Shown: one piece after another, positions 22,823 through 34,791 of the stretch
Layout: the number at the start of each line of letters is the position of its first letter
Numbering within the stretch: position 1 is the stretch's first letter
Assembly: GCA_930367215.1 (NCBI GenBank)
Contig: OV884056.1
Location: 277,928,067-277,992,066, forward strand
DNA from: Pollenia angustigena
Taxonomy: Eukaryota; Arthropoda; Insecta; Diptera; Polleniidae
Reading direction: 5' to 3'
DNA: 64,000 bases
Notes under the pieces: generated by a model
Database searches by the model: none
Told to the model about the DNA's origin: nothing
The model's input: the letters and a program-made list of their open reading frames with translations, nothing else
Program-made: the position numbers and the translations under genes

Positions 22823-23769
22823 CAGTCAGTCTATAAAGTTTACGCACAACATGACTCAAAAGACATCTGTCAATATCTTTACATTACGCTTAACTTAAAT
22901 AAATCGTTTTTATATCTTTTAATACATTGATCGTTTTACTGTCAATTCCCCAGCAAAAACTTTACTTACCTGGTAAGTTAGCAAATAATGTTGGAGAAAA
23001 TAAACACTACTTATTTTTCGGGTGAATAACTACATATATTTGTTCGAGGTGTCCAAAGAATTCAGTACTTACAAAATACACTTACTAGAAGTCAAAAAAT
23101 ACCTAGTTATTATATAACTACTAGTAAGTTGAATTTTAAGTACTTACAATAAACTTTTCAGAAGCCAAAAAATCACTAGTTAATTGACCTAATAAGTAGT
23201 TATTGAGTACGTTACCAGTAAGCAAATATTCAGTAGTGAAAATAACAAAAGTAATAAGTAGTTGCTGAGGTTATTACTAGTAAGTACTTATTGAAGTTTT
23301 CAGAATAATGAAAATTGTAATGACAACTACTTACCAGGTAATGTATGAAATAACTACCACCTATTACCAAAAATCAAAAAGTTTTTCCTGGGTCAAAGCA
23401 AAAAAAAATATATCATATTGTATCCTTTGTATCATATAACGCTTTGAAAACTAAAAAAACATACTGTGCTTAAACTTTTTTCATGTGGATTTTGCTTTTA
23501 TAATAATAATTTTCCAGTTTGTTATGTGTTAATTCGTTTTTCTGTGCAAGTTAATTGCACAGTAGCCGAGTTTAGAATGCAAAAAATTATACTCGATTTT
23601 GTATTTCCAAAGACGTTCACAAAATTATTATAAATCTTTACGCGCAAGGAAAATCATATTGCGAGAGGTCATATACAAGTGTCAGAACCATTGTTAAATA
23701 TCTAAGCAAATGTAAAATTAATGGACCGATCTCTTTTGAAAGTCATGTTGTGCCTAAACGTTATTGACT
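22823..23769 (+). mobile_element. Tc1-like element remnant
   Basis: Inverted ends share GTTTA.GCACAACATGACT (22841-22860 and the complement at 23741-23760). The plus strand near 23580-23725 reads like the N-terminal DNA-binding region of a Tc1-type transposase (LYAQGKSYCERSY...SVRTIVKYLSK) with stops, then runs straight into the right end, so the catalytic part is deleted. A foldback MITE is nested at 22949-23393. Confidence 0.55.
22949..23393. mobile_element. Foldback MITE nested in the Tc1-like remnant
   Basis: Ends CCCAGCAAAAACTTT and AAAGTTTTTCCTGGG are inverted. Inside, TTACCTGGTAAG is matched by CTTACCAGGTAA, and ACTAGTAAGTACTTA-type motifs recur many times in both directions. No coding sequence. 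Confidence 0.6.
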
Positions 23770-23850
23770 ATATATTTGAAAAACCTTGTTTAATATTGCC
23801 GTCTAAGGCAGTTTATTTTTAACAATCCATTTTTCTTTTAAAATATGTAC

Positions 23851-24242
23851 ATTAGGGCTATAACGAAATTTTTGGCATAGTACCATGAAGTGGCCAAGAA
23901 TGCTTTAGTAATGAAAACACCTGTCTCCCGTCGTTTTGCGAAAAAGACCTCACGCAGGGAAGCAAATTTCTAAAACCTTCAAAGAAATTTTTAACCGCGA
24001 TGAATTGTAAACCGTAGAAAAATGTTTAATTCTAAAGCAGTGGATAAATTCCAAAATAGCATTTAACTGATACGTATAGGAATATATACAAATATCAGGT
24101 GTATATTTCCGTGAGATAAAAATGGTTGTTTTCAAACTTCAACCCGATCTTTATTTATTATTAATATCTTTTTATGTTCAGCGCGACTATACTATGCCGA
24201 TTTTGATATTCGCAAAAAGTGTGAAAAAGTTATAGCCCTAAT
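23851..24242. mobile_element. ATTAGGGCTATAAC MITE
   Basis: Inverted ends ATTAGGGCTATAAC (23851) and GTTATAGCCCTAAT (to 24242), with a further matched block GGCATAGTA / TACTATGCC. About 390 bp, non-coding. Its ends resemble those of the larger transposon at 33845-36001 (ATTAGGGGTATGAC), suggesting one superfamily. Confidence 0.6.
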
Positions 24243-24249
24243 GTTCATA

Positions 24250-24292
24250 TGTATATGTATACATATACATATGTACATATATACATTTTTAT
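24250..24292. repeat. (TATACA)-type AT microsatellite
   Basis: Alternating ATGTATATGTATACATAT text, largely self-complementary. Confidence 0.7.
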
Positions 24293-24500
24293 CTATTTTG
24301 CTGAAAAGCTTTAAATTTCCAAGAAACTCTTCCACAAAATGAATTGTTCATATGAAATATAAGAAGGCGTTCAGCCTTTTACCTGTTGGGCTTTTAGTTT
24401 TCAAGAAAATCACATGTTTAGTTTTTCATTTAAAATGGTCCAAAAAATTTAATGCCTTTTATGGAACATACATTTCAACAGATTTTCACTCTGTTCGCTG

Positions 24501-26058
24501 AAGAGTTTGCTAAAAACCGTAAAAATGTGAAACCGCGGTTTCGGTTTTAAAATGATTAACACCGGTCGGTTTCGGTTTTAAAAATATCAAAGTTAAACTT
24601 CATACATAAAAATATATATTTTTTTTATTTGTTTCAATTCAGGTACTTTTATTAACCCTTGTATACCTGGGCCTGGGCAGGCATTATTTTTGACTTTTTT
24701 CCAGTTTTTTTTATAAATTTTATTAAGTATATCAAAACGAAACATTATGTTTTCCTTAATCAAAGTGTTTTTTAGCAAGAAAATGAGAAAAAAGTGTAAA
24801 CACCGTGGGCGTCGCAATTGGCCAAATGAAAGTTTTGTTCATATTGTGCCCTATTATATCGACCCCTTTGCGCGAAATTATCGTATATGCCAATTTTTTG
24901 GAACTTGAGTTTTTGATGCAATCTTGTTCTACATTCAAAGAGACGTCACCTGACAAAATGTTGTAGGCGAATTCCACTTCGTTGCTCCAAAAATTGAATG
25001 TATATTTTCATTTTGATATTGCAAGTGATAGCAGAGAAATGTAGAAAAATGGCTGTCCTCTAAAATTTGGTTTTTGTAACATACGATCATTTCGCGCAAA
25101 GGGTTTGATATATGTACTAGGGTGGTTACCAGAAACTAATGTTAGATTTTCCATCGGCGCAACCCTAAAACAGTGATTTTTCACTAAAATTCGTATTTCT
25201 TTGTCCTTTATTAATGCTAAATATCACTTTATCTATTGGTATAAGGAACAAAACTATCAATATCAAAATTAATAAGAATAAAATTTCCTATAAAACCAGA
25301 CTCTACTTAGGTTCCTAGATTGAATGGTTTCGGTTATAAAGGCAAGGAAATACGAATTTTAGTGAAAAATCGCTGTTTTTTCTTAATTTATTCTCAATGA
25401 GGCACATGTTAACGTTATCCGATTAAGCTGAAACTTTGTCAATCGTATTTTTTATGCTATTGGCACATATTAGGGTATTGCGCCGATGGAAAATCCAACA
25501 TTGATTTCTAGTAACCACCCTAATATGTACTGTAGTTAATAAAATCAAAATGAAACGTATCAAAAAGCATACGCAACACATAGGAATTCTTTCTTTACGG
25601 TTTTTCGAAGAATTATTCCACTTTCCGCCAAAATTTTTCTGCTACAGCAATAAAACTCCAAACATATAAAAGTAGTCCCAGCATTGCCCAGGGGTTCGTT
25701 AGTGTGAGTTTTTTCTATAGCCACAAAAACTCCATACAAAATATATTGGTCCCAGCTAGGCCCAGGTGGTAATATATGCCACACAAATAAGGTGTCTACT
25801 TAAGAGTTAAAAAGGTAACATTTTCTTAGTACTTATTTTGAATTTTAAGAATTTTGAAATACCTTGCCATTGTTGTATGTATAAAGCTTTTGTATATGAA
25901 GTTCCAGTATTATGTATAATTTGCAATTTCTTTAAGCATAAATATATTGTTTAAGTAAATCCGAAAACCGAGGTTTTTTTTTGCCGGTTTTCGGTTTCAG
26001 TTTTTAGCCATTTGAAACTCCGGTTTCGATTTCGGTTAAAACCGAACAGCAATCCCTA
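24501..26058. mobile_element. hAT-type non-autonomous transposon, copy 2
   Basis: An 8-bp duplication GTTCGCTG flanks it (24493-24500 and 26059-26066). The ends match copy 1 at 2849 (AAGAGTTTGCT and CAGCAATCCCTA), with the same AACCGAAAC-rich subterminal blocks. It is longer than copy 1 because it keeps segments near 24680-24810 and 25640-25990 and contains a second hAT MITE at 25118-25522. No transposase frame survives. Confidence 0.85.
25118..25522. mobile_element. hAT MITE nested in copy 2, with empty site in copy 1
   Basis: Ends TAGGGTGGTTACCAGAAA and the complement of TAGGGTGGTTACTAGAAA form inverted repeats of about 50 bp. The 8-bp duplication is ATATGTAC (25110-25117 and 25523-25530). 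The paralogous copy 1 has the uninterrupted single ATATGTAC at about 3343-3352, a direct empty-site comparison. Confidence 0.9.
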
Positions 26059-26066
26059 GTTCGCTG

Positions 26067-26974
26067 TAGGTAATTTTGTTTCCAAGCATTTTGATTTAAG
26101 TGGTGCATCTTAATTTTTCCAAGAAATCGAAAAGGATTTTTCTCATGAATAATTTTTATGTCTCAAACTTTTAATTAAAATTATGCAACTTTGCTTTTAT
26201 TAGGTTGTACTTTTATATGCACAGTGCGTATGAATAATATTAAATCTTACTAATTTTAAATTATTCCTACGCACTGTGCACTTTGTTCGAATGCTCAACA
26301 CTTCCAGTACTTTGTATGTTTTTTGGAATAATTTAATTGCTTAACATTTATTTAAAAAAACTAGTGTCATTTAATCTATAATTATAATTTTTTTTTCAGG
26401 TCTTTAAAACTTAATCATAAATTCAGTGTCGATATAAAAAAGAAATTATTTTTTATTTGTATTTGTTTAATATTGTAGGCCATTGCTAAGAATTCGTGTT
26501 AAATTTGTTTTTGAAATGAAAATTTTAAAAACGATATCTTGCGTGTCAAATGCAAGTTTTAAAGCAAATTACGTTTAATAATTTTATAAATTAGTTCGTT
26601 AGTGAATTTGTTGTTTGGCTAATTGATTAAGCAATTTAATTTAAGGCGGTTTTTTTTTGCAAAAAAAAAAGTAAATCGTATAATTTATGTATTTATTAGA
26701 AAATAAAAACCAGGGACAGAAAGGATTATGACATTTATAATTGTAATAAAAATTTAATTGTTATATTCTAATTTTTATTATTTTTCTTTGTATAAATAAT
26801 TGTTATTTTAAAATTAATTTTTTTTTTGCAAAAATTTTTATTTTCTGATTTAAACTTTTTTATTGGCAGATGTAATTGATTTTTTTTTTTATCTTTTTTT
26901 GGAAATGATCTTAAATATTTGGTGGAAATGATTTTTATTTTCTGATTCTAATTTTTGCCAGAAATAAATATTAA
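26067..26974. other. AT-rich, with one 63-bp hairpin
   Basis: No gene recognised. At 26218-26280 a near-perfect hairpin (TGCACAGTGCGTA, then GAATAAT and its complement) looks like a micro-MITE. The rest is T- and A-rich. Confidence 0.5.
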
Positions 26975-27309
26975 ATAAAGCAAGTTAGAGTGCTATATTT
27001 GGCTGTGCCGAATCTTTGATACCCTCCACTGATAGTTCGAATGTTTTAGGAGTAATATCTGTATGATGTATATTTATGTATACTAGGATCGCCCGGTTGC
27101 CGAAATTCGACCACTCGACACTTACTTTCGAGAAAACCTGTGCGTTATACAACAAAAACGTACACATTTTAAGAGAACGGCAAAAAATGCACTATTCACC
27201 GATCTTTGTACGTATGTCTGTAAGATAAATTAAAACGCTTTTCAAACACTTTAAATCAAAATTTAGAAAAACAATATATTCTACAAACAAATTCCTTTAA
27301 AACGATATA

Positions 27310-28026
27310 CAGTCAAAGCCCGGTATAACGAATACGCAGTTTAACGAATATCCGATATAACGAATGGCCAAATTTTTACATTAACTACCTTGTATAGCGA
27401 ATGGCAAAAAAAAAAAAAATAATCCCGATTTAACGAATGACAAAGCAAAAAAAAAAAAAAAAATCGGAATAGAACCGTTAGATTTTTGTGTGTGTTTTTG
27501 GCTTCTTTGCTTTGTATTAAAGCAACACGTGTGATGCGTTGCTTTTTTCGTTAAAGTTTCAGTAGATTTGTTTGGTTCATTGTGAAAACGAGATGTCAAA
27601 TCGAAAAAGAATCTCTTTTTTTTTAAAAATTAAAGATTTTAGAAGAGTCTAAGAAAGGTGCAAATCTTTCAGTAAGGGGTGATTCACACACGTCAAGTTT
27701 GACTCGTCAAGTCTTGAGTTTTTAAGAGAGAGGGGAAAAGATATGACATTCGCAATTCCCTTCTCTCCTTAAAGGTCAAGACTTGACGAGTTAAACTTAA
27801 AGTGTGTGAACCGCAGTTGATATTCCAAAAGTATGGAATAACAAAATCTTATTAAAGTTTTATATATACACCAAATTATGAATACAATTAAATTTTGATG
27901 TTTTTTTAATTGTGAACCACCATTTTTTATAAAATTTTAAGGTAAAATTACTGATCGATATAATGAATATCTCGGTATAATGAAAGGTCTGAACATTATA
28001 TCATTCGTTAAACCGGGCTTTGACTG
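27310..28026. mobile_element. pogo/Tigger-like MITE nested in H2
   Basis: Inverted ends CAGTCAAAGCCCGGTATAAC and the complement of CAGTCAAAGCCCGGTTTAAC, with ATAACGAAT motifs repeated inside, are typical of pogo-type Tc1/mariner elements. The left end abuts TA; the right TA is not preserved. No transposase. A smaller foldback (about 27678-27813, inverted GATTCACACACG and CGTCAAGTCTTGA blocks) is nested in it, making three levels of nesting. Confidence 0.65.
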
Positions 28027-28409
28027 AATGTTTCATTAAAATCGGTGGACGATAAGATACTTAAAAATCAACCACAAAAAAAATTGTTCCCGTATTTATA
28101 TATAAGATCTGCTGAACTTAAATGATTTTCAGGAGAGCAATTTATATTGGAGCCATGGTAAGCTATGAACCAATCATCCCAAAATTCTGCAGAGTCTGGT
28201 ATTAAAAAACAGAAATTTCAATACAGCGGTGCAATTAGCTTAAGCGTTTGCATTGAATTTCAGAAGGCTGCTAAAATGGGAAATAAGGTAAATTATAGAC
28301 CGTATATAACAAAATTGCATAACATTTTTTGTTGGTCATAAGAAGCTAAGCTGGTAGAAAGTTTGCCGCAAAACTTATATCCGCTACGATTTTAGGCGTA
28401 TTTAATTAT

Positions 28410-29000
28410 TTTACCAGAGTGGTTAACTCGTGGACCGATCTTCACGAAATTTCACAGTGTCCTTTCTAGTCCTACAAAACTGTGACGTACCAATTTTTAT
28501 TATGATAGCATTGTTCATTAAGGCGTACTTAACTACGCTCCGGGAGTAGGGTAAATTATGGACCGATCTTCACGCAATTTCACAGTGTCATTTCAAGTGC
28601 TATAAAACTGTGACTAAGCAGTTTTCCGGAAGTAGGTTTTATATGGGGCTAGGGGTAAATTATAAACCGAACTTCACGAAACTTCCCAGTGTTATTTCTA
28701 GTCCCATTAAACTGTACCGAGCCAAATTTTGTTATGTTAGCATTATTAATTATGGTCTTAGGAGTACTAAAGTGTTTTCCGGAAGTAGGGTTTATATGGG
28801 GCCTAGGGTAAATTATAGACGAATCTTCACGAAATTTTACAGTGTCATTTATGGTCTTATTAACCTGTGACTTGCCGAAATTGGCTATGATTCGATTGGT
28901 AATAAGGGTTTTAGGCGTACTATACTGTTTTCCGGGAGTAGGGCTTATATGGGGCCTAGGATAAATTATGGATGGATCTTCATGAAATTTTACAGCGTGA
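28410..29000 (+). repeat. Degenerate tandem array in H2
   Basis: Five units with landmark CGATCTTCACGAAATTT (near 28435, 28563, 28657, 28810, 28975) and GGAAGTAGGGTTTATATGGG. Spacing varies from about 94 to 165 bases. The same unit, inverted, forms the repeat at 7371-7690. Confidence 0.7.
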
Positions 29001-29405
29001 TTTCCAGTCGAATAAAACGAATATTTGCAAAATCTTATATTATTCGTTGCATTTTTTTTTTTTTTTGTAAAAAAATTATTTTAAATTCCACATTTTGATT
29101 CATAACTCTGATCCTAGTGAACCGATTTTGCTGGATTTCAATCCAAAATTGCTTAGGATAACTGCAAGCAATTTGACACCAAGTTTTCTTATTTCTTTTG
29201 AGTTTTTCGAAAGTGAGCGTGTTTTCAACGGACGTACAGACAGACGGACATGGCTTTATCGACTTAGAATTACTCAAGGACCCAGAATATATATACTTTA
29301 TGGGGTCTGAGATGAATAATAAAACAGTTTCACACGGAATGAAAAACTTGGCATACCCTCTTCACAACTAATTGTGGTGGAAGGTATAAAAAGCACTCAT
29401 TTCTG

Positions 29406-29437
29406 TCAAAAAAAAAAAAAAAAAAAAAAAAAAAACT
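29406..29437. repeat. Poly(A) tract
   Basis: An uninterrupted run of about 30 A just downstream of the H2 3' end. Confidence 0.85.
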
Positions 29438-29681
29438 ATAAAATCAAACAACAACAATTCATTCTGCAAAAAAAAAATCAAGAATATAAAAAGCATATTA
29501 TTTAAGAAAATATAGCTGAAAACCAGTAAATTTGTGTTACTGAAACTTCAAAAACAATTATTATTTTCGCTCCCTGATAAAATTTTGTTTTTGTAGATAG
29601 CACAATTGAAATATAAATTTTCGAACTAAAAATTTTCCTTTTCAAACAAGACGTACTAAAAGTCTTACATTATATACATAT

Positions 29682-31261
29682 CGTCGTTCCGGAGTTATCT
29701 TGTCGTATATCACAAAATCGAAAAAAAATGAGATAAGACCGTTTCCTGTGGTAAATTTAACAGATCTATCGATCTGCCCAATCCTCACGTCTCTATCTCT
29801 TATGGTTAATTAGATATTACAAAGCCATTTTGTTGTATATCCACTTTTTCGAATAATTTAATGCGTTATAATACCGTATGTAGCATAATTGTGGATATAC
29901 GACAAAAAACGCATGAAAACTTTTAATTAAAAAAATCTTGCGTTATCTTGTTGTATGTGAACAAAGTATATTAGGCATGTTACAAAAAGAGATCTTATTA
30001 ATATTTCCGTTATTTTAACATTTTTCGTTTTATATGTAAAGATACGGCTATTTATATTGATGGAATTATTGCTATATTGCCTAAATTCATTTTATTGCTA
30101 AGCAATTAAAGGTTGAATATACAGGGTGGCACAACCATAATGCACAATGTAAATTGTAAATAAAACAAAAAGTTATTAGCGAATTATCTGAATATTTTTT
30201 TATTATTATAGAAGGATCTGTGACAACTATGTGTGAGACAAATTATCGGCCAAATGATCGCCGCGGCTTCGGTTGCATACCTTGTCCTATGGTCCATATT
30301 TTCAATGGCTCTGAGACATTATTGAGGTTCAATGTACTTAATGTGTCAAATTATCTATCTTTAGCTCTTTAATTTCTTCTTTCTTCTTTCAACGGTTTCA
30401 AATCATATGATCGTGACGGCCATTCTTTTGGAACTACTTATCGTTTAGGTCCATATCCTCCATTTCTAATGCAAAAATAAATCCATTATCAGCTCGCGAT
30501 TGCGAACGCCATACCTCATTTTCGAAGAAGTAAGGCCCGATGATGCCGCCTGGCCATAAACCGCATCAAGCATGCAAGCACAGGCGTTTTCACATTTCCT
30601 ACAGAGCTGGTTTGCTAAAATTGGCGCACAATTATCCCGATTGTGGACACATTTGATCGATTATGCTGACCAAAAAAATCAAGATGTGCACAAAAAGTAT
30701 TTTTTATTTGACCGCCAATTTTCGTAAAAGGCTTCAGCAATCTTAACGCGCTGCTCAATGCTGAACCTCTCCATGGTTGATTTTGGCACTGATACCAAGA
30801 AATGTCAAAATAAGTTGGACAAAAATTTGACGCTACGGTGTGACTCACAGTTAACATCGTGCATTATGGTTAGACCACCCTTAAGTAATAATAAACTTAA
30901 AATTATTCATACATAAGAAAATTCAATAATATAAAATTTATAACTATACGAAAATTGTTATAACTTAATTTTCAATATTGGTCAAACACGTGAATGTAGG
31001 TTTTTAATACCTTATTTTGACTTATATCACACAAACTAAAAAATATATCGCAAAAAGTGGCGTATACGACAAAATTTAAAATTTTTTTCGGACTTTGGAT
31101 ATTTTTACATAAATCGATAAAGAACTTCAAACACAATATCTGACAAAAATATTGGAAGACTTTTTTCACGTTCATTTTTGTGTATAAAAATGTGAACCTT
31201 AAAATTCGATTTCCCAAAAAAAAAATTTTGTGATATACGGCAAGATAACTTCGGCACGACG
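29682..31261. mobile_element. ATAT|CGTCG-type DNA transposon, non-autonomous
   Basis: Inverted ends of about 40 bp begin CGTCGTTCCGGAGTTATCTT (29682) and end in the complement at 31261. Both are flanked by ATAT (29678-29681, 31262-31265). Just inside the left end, GAAAAAAAATGAGATAAG is nearly identical to the corresponding place in the autonomous element at 36010, so the two families are related. A mariner-like remnant sits at 30122-30882. Confidence 0.75.
30122..30882 (-). pseudogene. mariner-like element, degraded and nested
   Basis: Inverted ends of about 32 bp (CAGGGTGGCACAACCATAAT, and the complement of AAGGGTGGTCTAACCATAAT) enclose a minus-strand transposase ruin. There is an N-terminal piece (ERFSIEQRVKIAEAFYEN) near 30750, then, after a large deletion, the YGQAASSGLTSS remnant of the region between catalytic blocks near 30540-30560. 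Frames are broken throughout. It is related to the mariner fragments at 8000-8690. Confidence 0.7.
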
Positions 31262-31265
31262 ATAT

Positions 31266-33204
31266 GTATATTTATGACAATAAACACATCTACTTGTGTT
31301 CCTTTTAACATAATAACTTTTGTAAATTTTAAGCATTTTAAAAGGATCATGCTTTCTTAACATAAAACACCATATTACACATTAAAAATTAAAATAATAT
31401 CAACAGAATTGTAAATTATCATAAAAAAGGGCATAAATCAAAATTAACCACAATTTTATATTAATGCTACTCTTTAAAAAAAAAAAAAACAAAAACAAAA
31501 AAAAAAATACAAATTAAGTATTAAGAAACAAGAAAAAATAAAACCAAACTCCATCTGGCCTTTTAAAACCACATCCATTATGACATTCACGTACCATGTT
31601 GTAGTGCTACCAGCCGAAATGGACCAGTAGAATAAAGCAAGAAAAATTTTATTTAACTCATGTAAACTTAATGTACAACTTCCTCTTTTCTCACACACCA
31701 AAGGAAAAAACCTCTAAGCAACCACACACACGTATAGTGTGTATTTAAACAAATACATAGACTTCGATACACGGGATGATTTCTACTTTTTGCAAAAGCT
31801 TTAATGACAAGTAAAAGGGAGAACAGTTTGAGGAGGAGTTGCAAGGTTGTGCCTCTGTTAATGACCTTGACAAGATATATAAGACTTGTTACTTCAAAAA
31901 AACTTTGTTTCTTATACCAAATAAAAAATTTTACAAACAAATACCTACATCACAAACTGACATTAACTTTTGAATAAGAAGACATTTTAACTCTTCTACA
32001 TTACATTTCTTATATACGTATGAAGAAAGAAGAATTTAGTGGAATATTAAAAACCAAAATCTATCTATCAACAAAAAAAAAAAAAAAAATCAATAACATT
32101 AAACTTGGAAAGTTAAACATGCGAATATAAACGGTATTCAAAAGAATTGCACACACTTTACAAAGCAATCAATGTGGGATAACAAACATACGTTCGTATC
32201 ATCACCTCGAATACTGACGGACGTAACTACACAAAAACATGAATTAGAGTTCTTTATTTATTATTGCTCGTTTAAATATCTACGCATTCAAACAAATGTT
32301 TGGGATTAACTTCTTGGCCTTTATTGCTGGGGTCTAAAACTGTCCTTTTATTGATTTTGTAAGATTTTTTGCTTATCCTGTCAAAAAAAAAATAATAATA
32401 AAACAGCAGTTACGTCCTTTTGCATACGTACATATGTATGTATACTTTTAACAAAATCCTCCATCCTTTTTTGATAAAAAAAAAACAGAAAAAAATATAC
32501 ATCCTCATTTCTTAAAACACTTCATTCACCATGCTTTAAGAATATTTTTGTACAAATTTTTGAAAATGAAACCACTACTTTTATGTGACATATTCGTACT
32601 TAACCTTTCTTATATATTCACACAATTTTTAAGGTATTAAAGAATATTTAATACATGAATATATTTATATTATAAATTATACAATGCGGCTTAAAATAAT
32701 AAATGCATGAGCATTTTTAAGACTTCTTACTTTGCATACAAAAGGGTTTATGTAGCTTGAAAGAGCTTTAAAGAATATTAATAGAAGCAAGCAGCTTAAA
32801 AGAACGGATTGGAAATCATATTTCTAAGCTAATAAAAAATCGTGTAGAATTTTGTAGAAGTTGGACATACATTTTGCAAATAAGTTATATAAACTTCTTA
32901 AATATTTGTATAAAAAAGGGAGGAACTTGGAAATTAAATCTATTAAATAATAAAGTCATTGGCAGTATTTTAAGATGTTTTAATGGGAATTAAAAAAGGA
33001 TAAACAAATTAACAATTCCATAATTATTAAAAAATATACACAAAATTAAAAACAAAGGTTTTTTTAGCGGGTCATACAAAACCCCAAAAGTATGCAATAT
33101 AATATTTGAGCTTCTTTTTAGAAATTAGAGCAAATTTTTTTTTATATATAAAAAAAATCCTTTAAGAACTATTTATTTAAAAAGAGTAACAAATACAATT
33201 ACAA
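31266..33204. other. AT-rich stretch with many A runs, nothing recognised
   Basis: No gene or repeat copy was recognised. Short frames here are low-complexity (poly-A/T derived). Confidence 0.45.
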
Positions 33205-33290
33205 ACAAGTAAGAAAGTATAGTTGGTTAAGCCTGACCATATGATACCCTACACCACAGTATTAAAAAACACATCATGCTTATATGTCCA
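33205..33290 (+). repeat. 5' fragment of an H1 repeat
   Basis: AACAAGTAAGAAAGTATAG, a GGTTAAGCCTGACC dyad, GATACCCTACACCACAG and the CATCATGCTTATATGTCCA text match the first 85 bases of the copy at 1008. Confidence 0.75.
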
Positions 33291-33339
33291 CCAAGTTGTA
33301 GGTAACATTCCTCTTATTGATTTTTTTTAGAAGATCTCA

Positions 33340-33760
33340 AGACCCCTTTTCTAAATATATTGAACATAACTAAACTTCTACCTCAAAGTGGAATCAGGTC
33401 ATATACAAATACAAAACTGTTAAAACCACAACTAGCTGATGAGCTGATTATGTTTGCTAAAAGAGATAAACACCTTCTAATATCTAAACTTGAACCTGAA
33501 CTGTTGCATTGCCAACAAACATGAAAATATCTGAAAATCTATCAGATAACGTTATAGATGCTTTAATATACGGCGATGAAGATATCTACCCAAACTTAAG
33601 AAAAATATTTCAAATTTTCTTTTCAATGCTGGCAGTATTGCTACGAGCGAGAGGTCATTTCCTACCCTTCGTCGAATACAAACATGGTTCAGATCAACAA
33701 TGACAGAAGATAGACTGTACTGTCTAAATTTTCCTCACAAGGAAATCCTTAATTGCTTTT
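33340..33760 (+). pseudogene. hAT transposase, C-terminal fragment
   Basis: Plus-strand frames contain a hAT dimerisation region like that of ZMYM1-like insect transposases: ELIMFAKRDKHLLISKLEPE near 33440-33500, then DEDIYPNLRKIFQIFFSML (33568-33625), then after a frame change RERSFPTLRRIQTWFRSTM and TEDRLY (33640-33720). The invariant E-R-S-F of the hAT C-terminus is present. Stops and at least one frameshift make it a pseudogene. No ends of this element were found. Confidence 0.75.
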
Positions 33761-34262
33761 TTAAAAAGATTAATTTATATTGAACTGATATTATATTTTA
33801 TTTAACCTTATTGTTGAGTTTTTTCTTTAAAATATAATATACACATTAGGGGTATGACTTTTTTGTAACATATATTGTGCATGGCCGTACATGGTGAGAA
33901 ATGGCAAGAAAATAATAACTGTGTTTTTAGTTTTTTATTTTATTCAAAAAAAATCCCGCACCGACCAAGATTAAAAATTGTGGGTCTTAAACTGGAATAA
34001 GAAGACAACTCAATTGAAAAGGCCTAAAATTTTTTTGTTATGTACAAATATTCTGTTTATTTATGAGTTCTGCTTTACTTTTTTATTTTCAAGATAAAAA
34101 TACATATAAATCAGAATTATAGCTCGCAAATAGTTTTATTTTTTAATTTTTTCATTAGATGCAATATATTTCAAGTTCAAAGTGCGTTCAGTTTTACAAT
34201 AAGTATAGATTTCTTGAATTACTTTAATGGCTCGTTCTGCACAAATATTGGTTCGTTTTAAA

Positions 34263-34791
34263 TTAATAGATTTTTTCCAAATTTTCAAAGTTATTGTGGC
34301 GAAAACGTTGATCTGAAAACCATATATCGTACCATGCGCTGCATATAAATTGACAAATTGTCAAAAGTTCTGTCCTGTGTTCGGGTTTGAGTATACAAGT
34401 TAAAAGTGCCAGAATGGCTCTGGAATTCCAGCGGGCGTTACTGAGTGCTGGTAATACACGGAATTTGATAAAAGGAAATAAGTTATTTTTCTCATAATAT
34501 TTGAATGCTTGTCCTAGTTCGAACAAATACTGCATGTCATCACGCCACTTGATTCTGTGTATTTCCAATATGATATCGCTTTGCTTGAAGTTTTGTTTAA
34601 GATTTTCGTATTCGGTAATCAATTCTGTAAAAATATCGTACGAAATATTTGGTGATGTTGATTTTGCAACAAGCATTTCATTCATGACATGCTTTAGAAT
34701 CAAATCTAAAACATGATGTTGACAACCAACATATTGCGGAGGTGAAAAAGATTTTTCCTGAAACAATGTCTGCAGTAAATAAACAATTCCA
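34263..34791 (-). pseudogene. Unclassified transposase-like protein, C-terminal part
   Basis: The minus-strand frame begins where the H1 repeat was inserted (34792) and ends at 34263. It reads YKNGIVYLLQ, then CQHHVLDLILKHVMNE, SPNISYDIFTELITEYENL, KWRDDMQYLFELGQAF, FPFIKFRVLPALSNARWNSR and AILALLTCILK. The CxHH and FPFIK...SNARWNSRA blocks recur, in my experience, in uncharacterised transposon-encoded proteins of insects and other invertebrates. I cannot name the superfamily. The N-terminal part would lie on the other side of the H1 insertion (35513 upward), where no long frame remains. It is therefore a pseudogene inside the 33845-36001 element. Confidence 0.65.

Larger units (their letters stand above)
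26975..29395 (+). mobile_element. H2 Helitron/DINE-like repeat, full copy
   Basis: The 5' end has GCAAGTTAGAGTGCTATA, the dyad TTTGGCTGTGCCGAA and GATACCCTCCACTG. The 3' end has CCCTCTTCACAACTAATTG and TGGTGGAAGGTATAAAAAG. The two ends mirror those of H1 (ACCCTNCACCA / TGGTGKNRGGTATA). The interior carries a degenerate tandem array (28410-29000), and a pogo-like element is nested at 27310-28026. Confidence 0.6.

Noticed and set aside
28410..29000. CRISPR-like array
   Set aside because: The units are long, degenerate, unequally spaced and part of a dispersed eukaryotic repeat.
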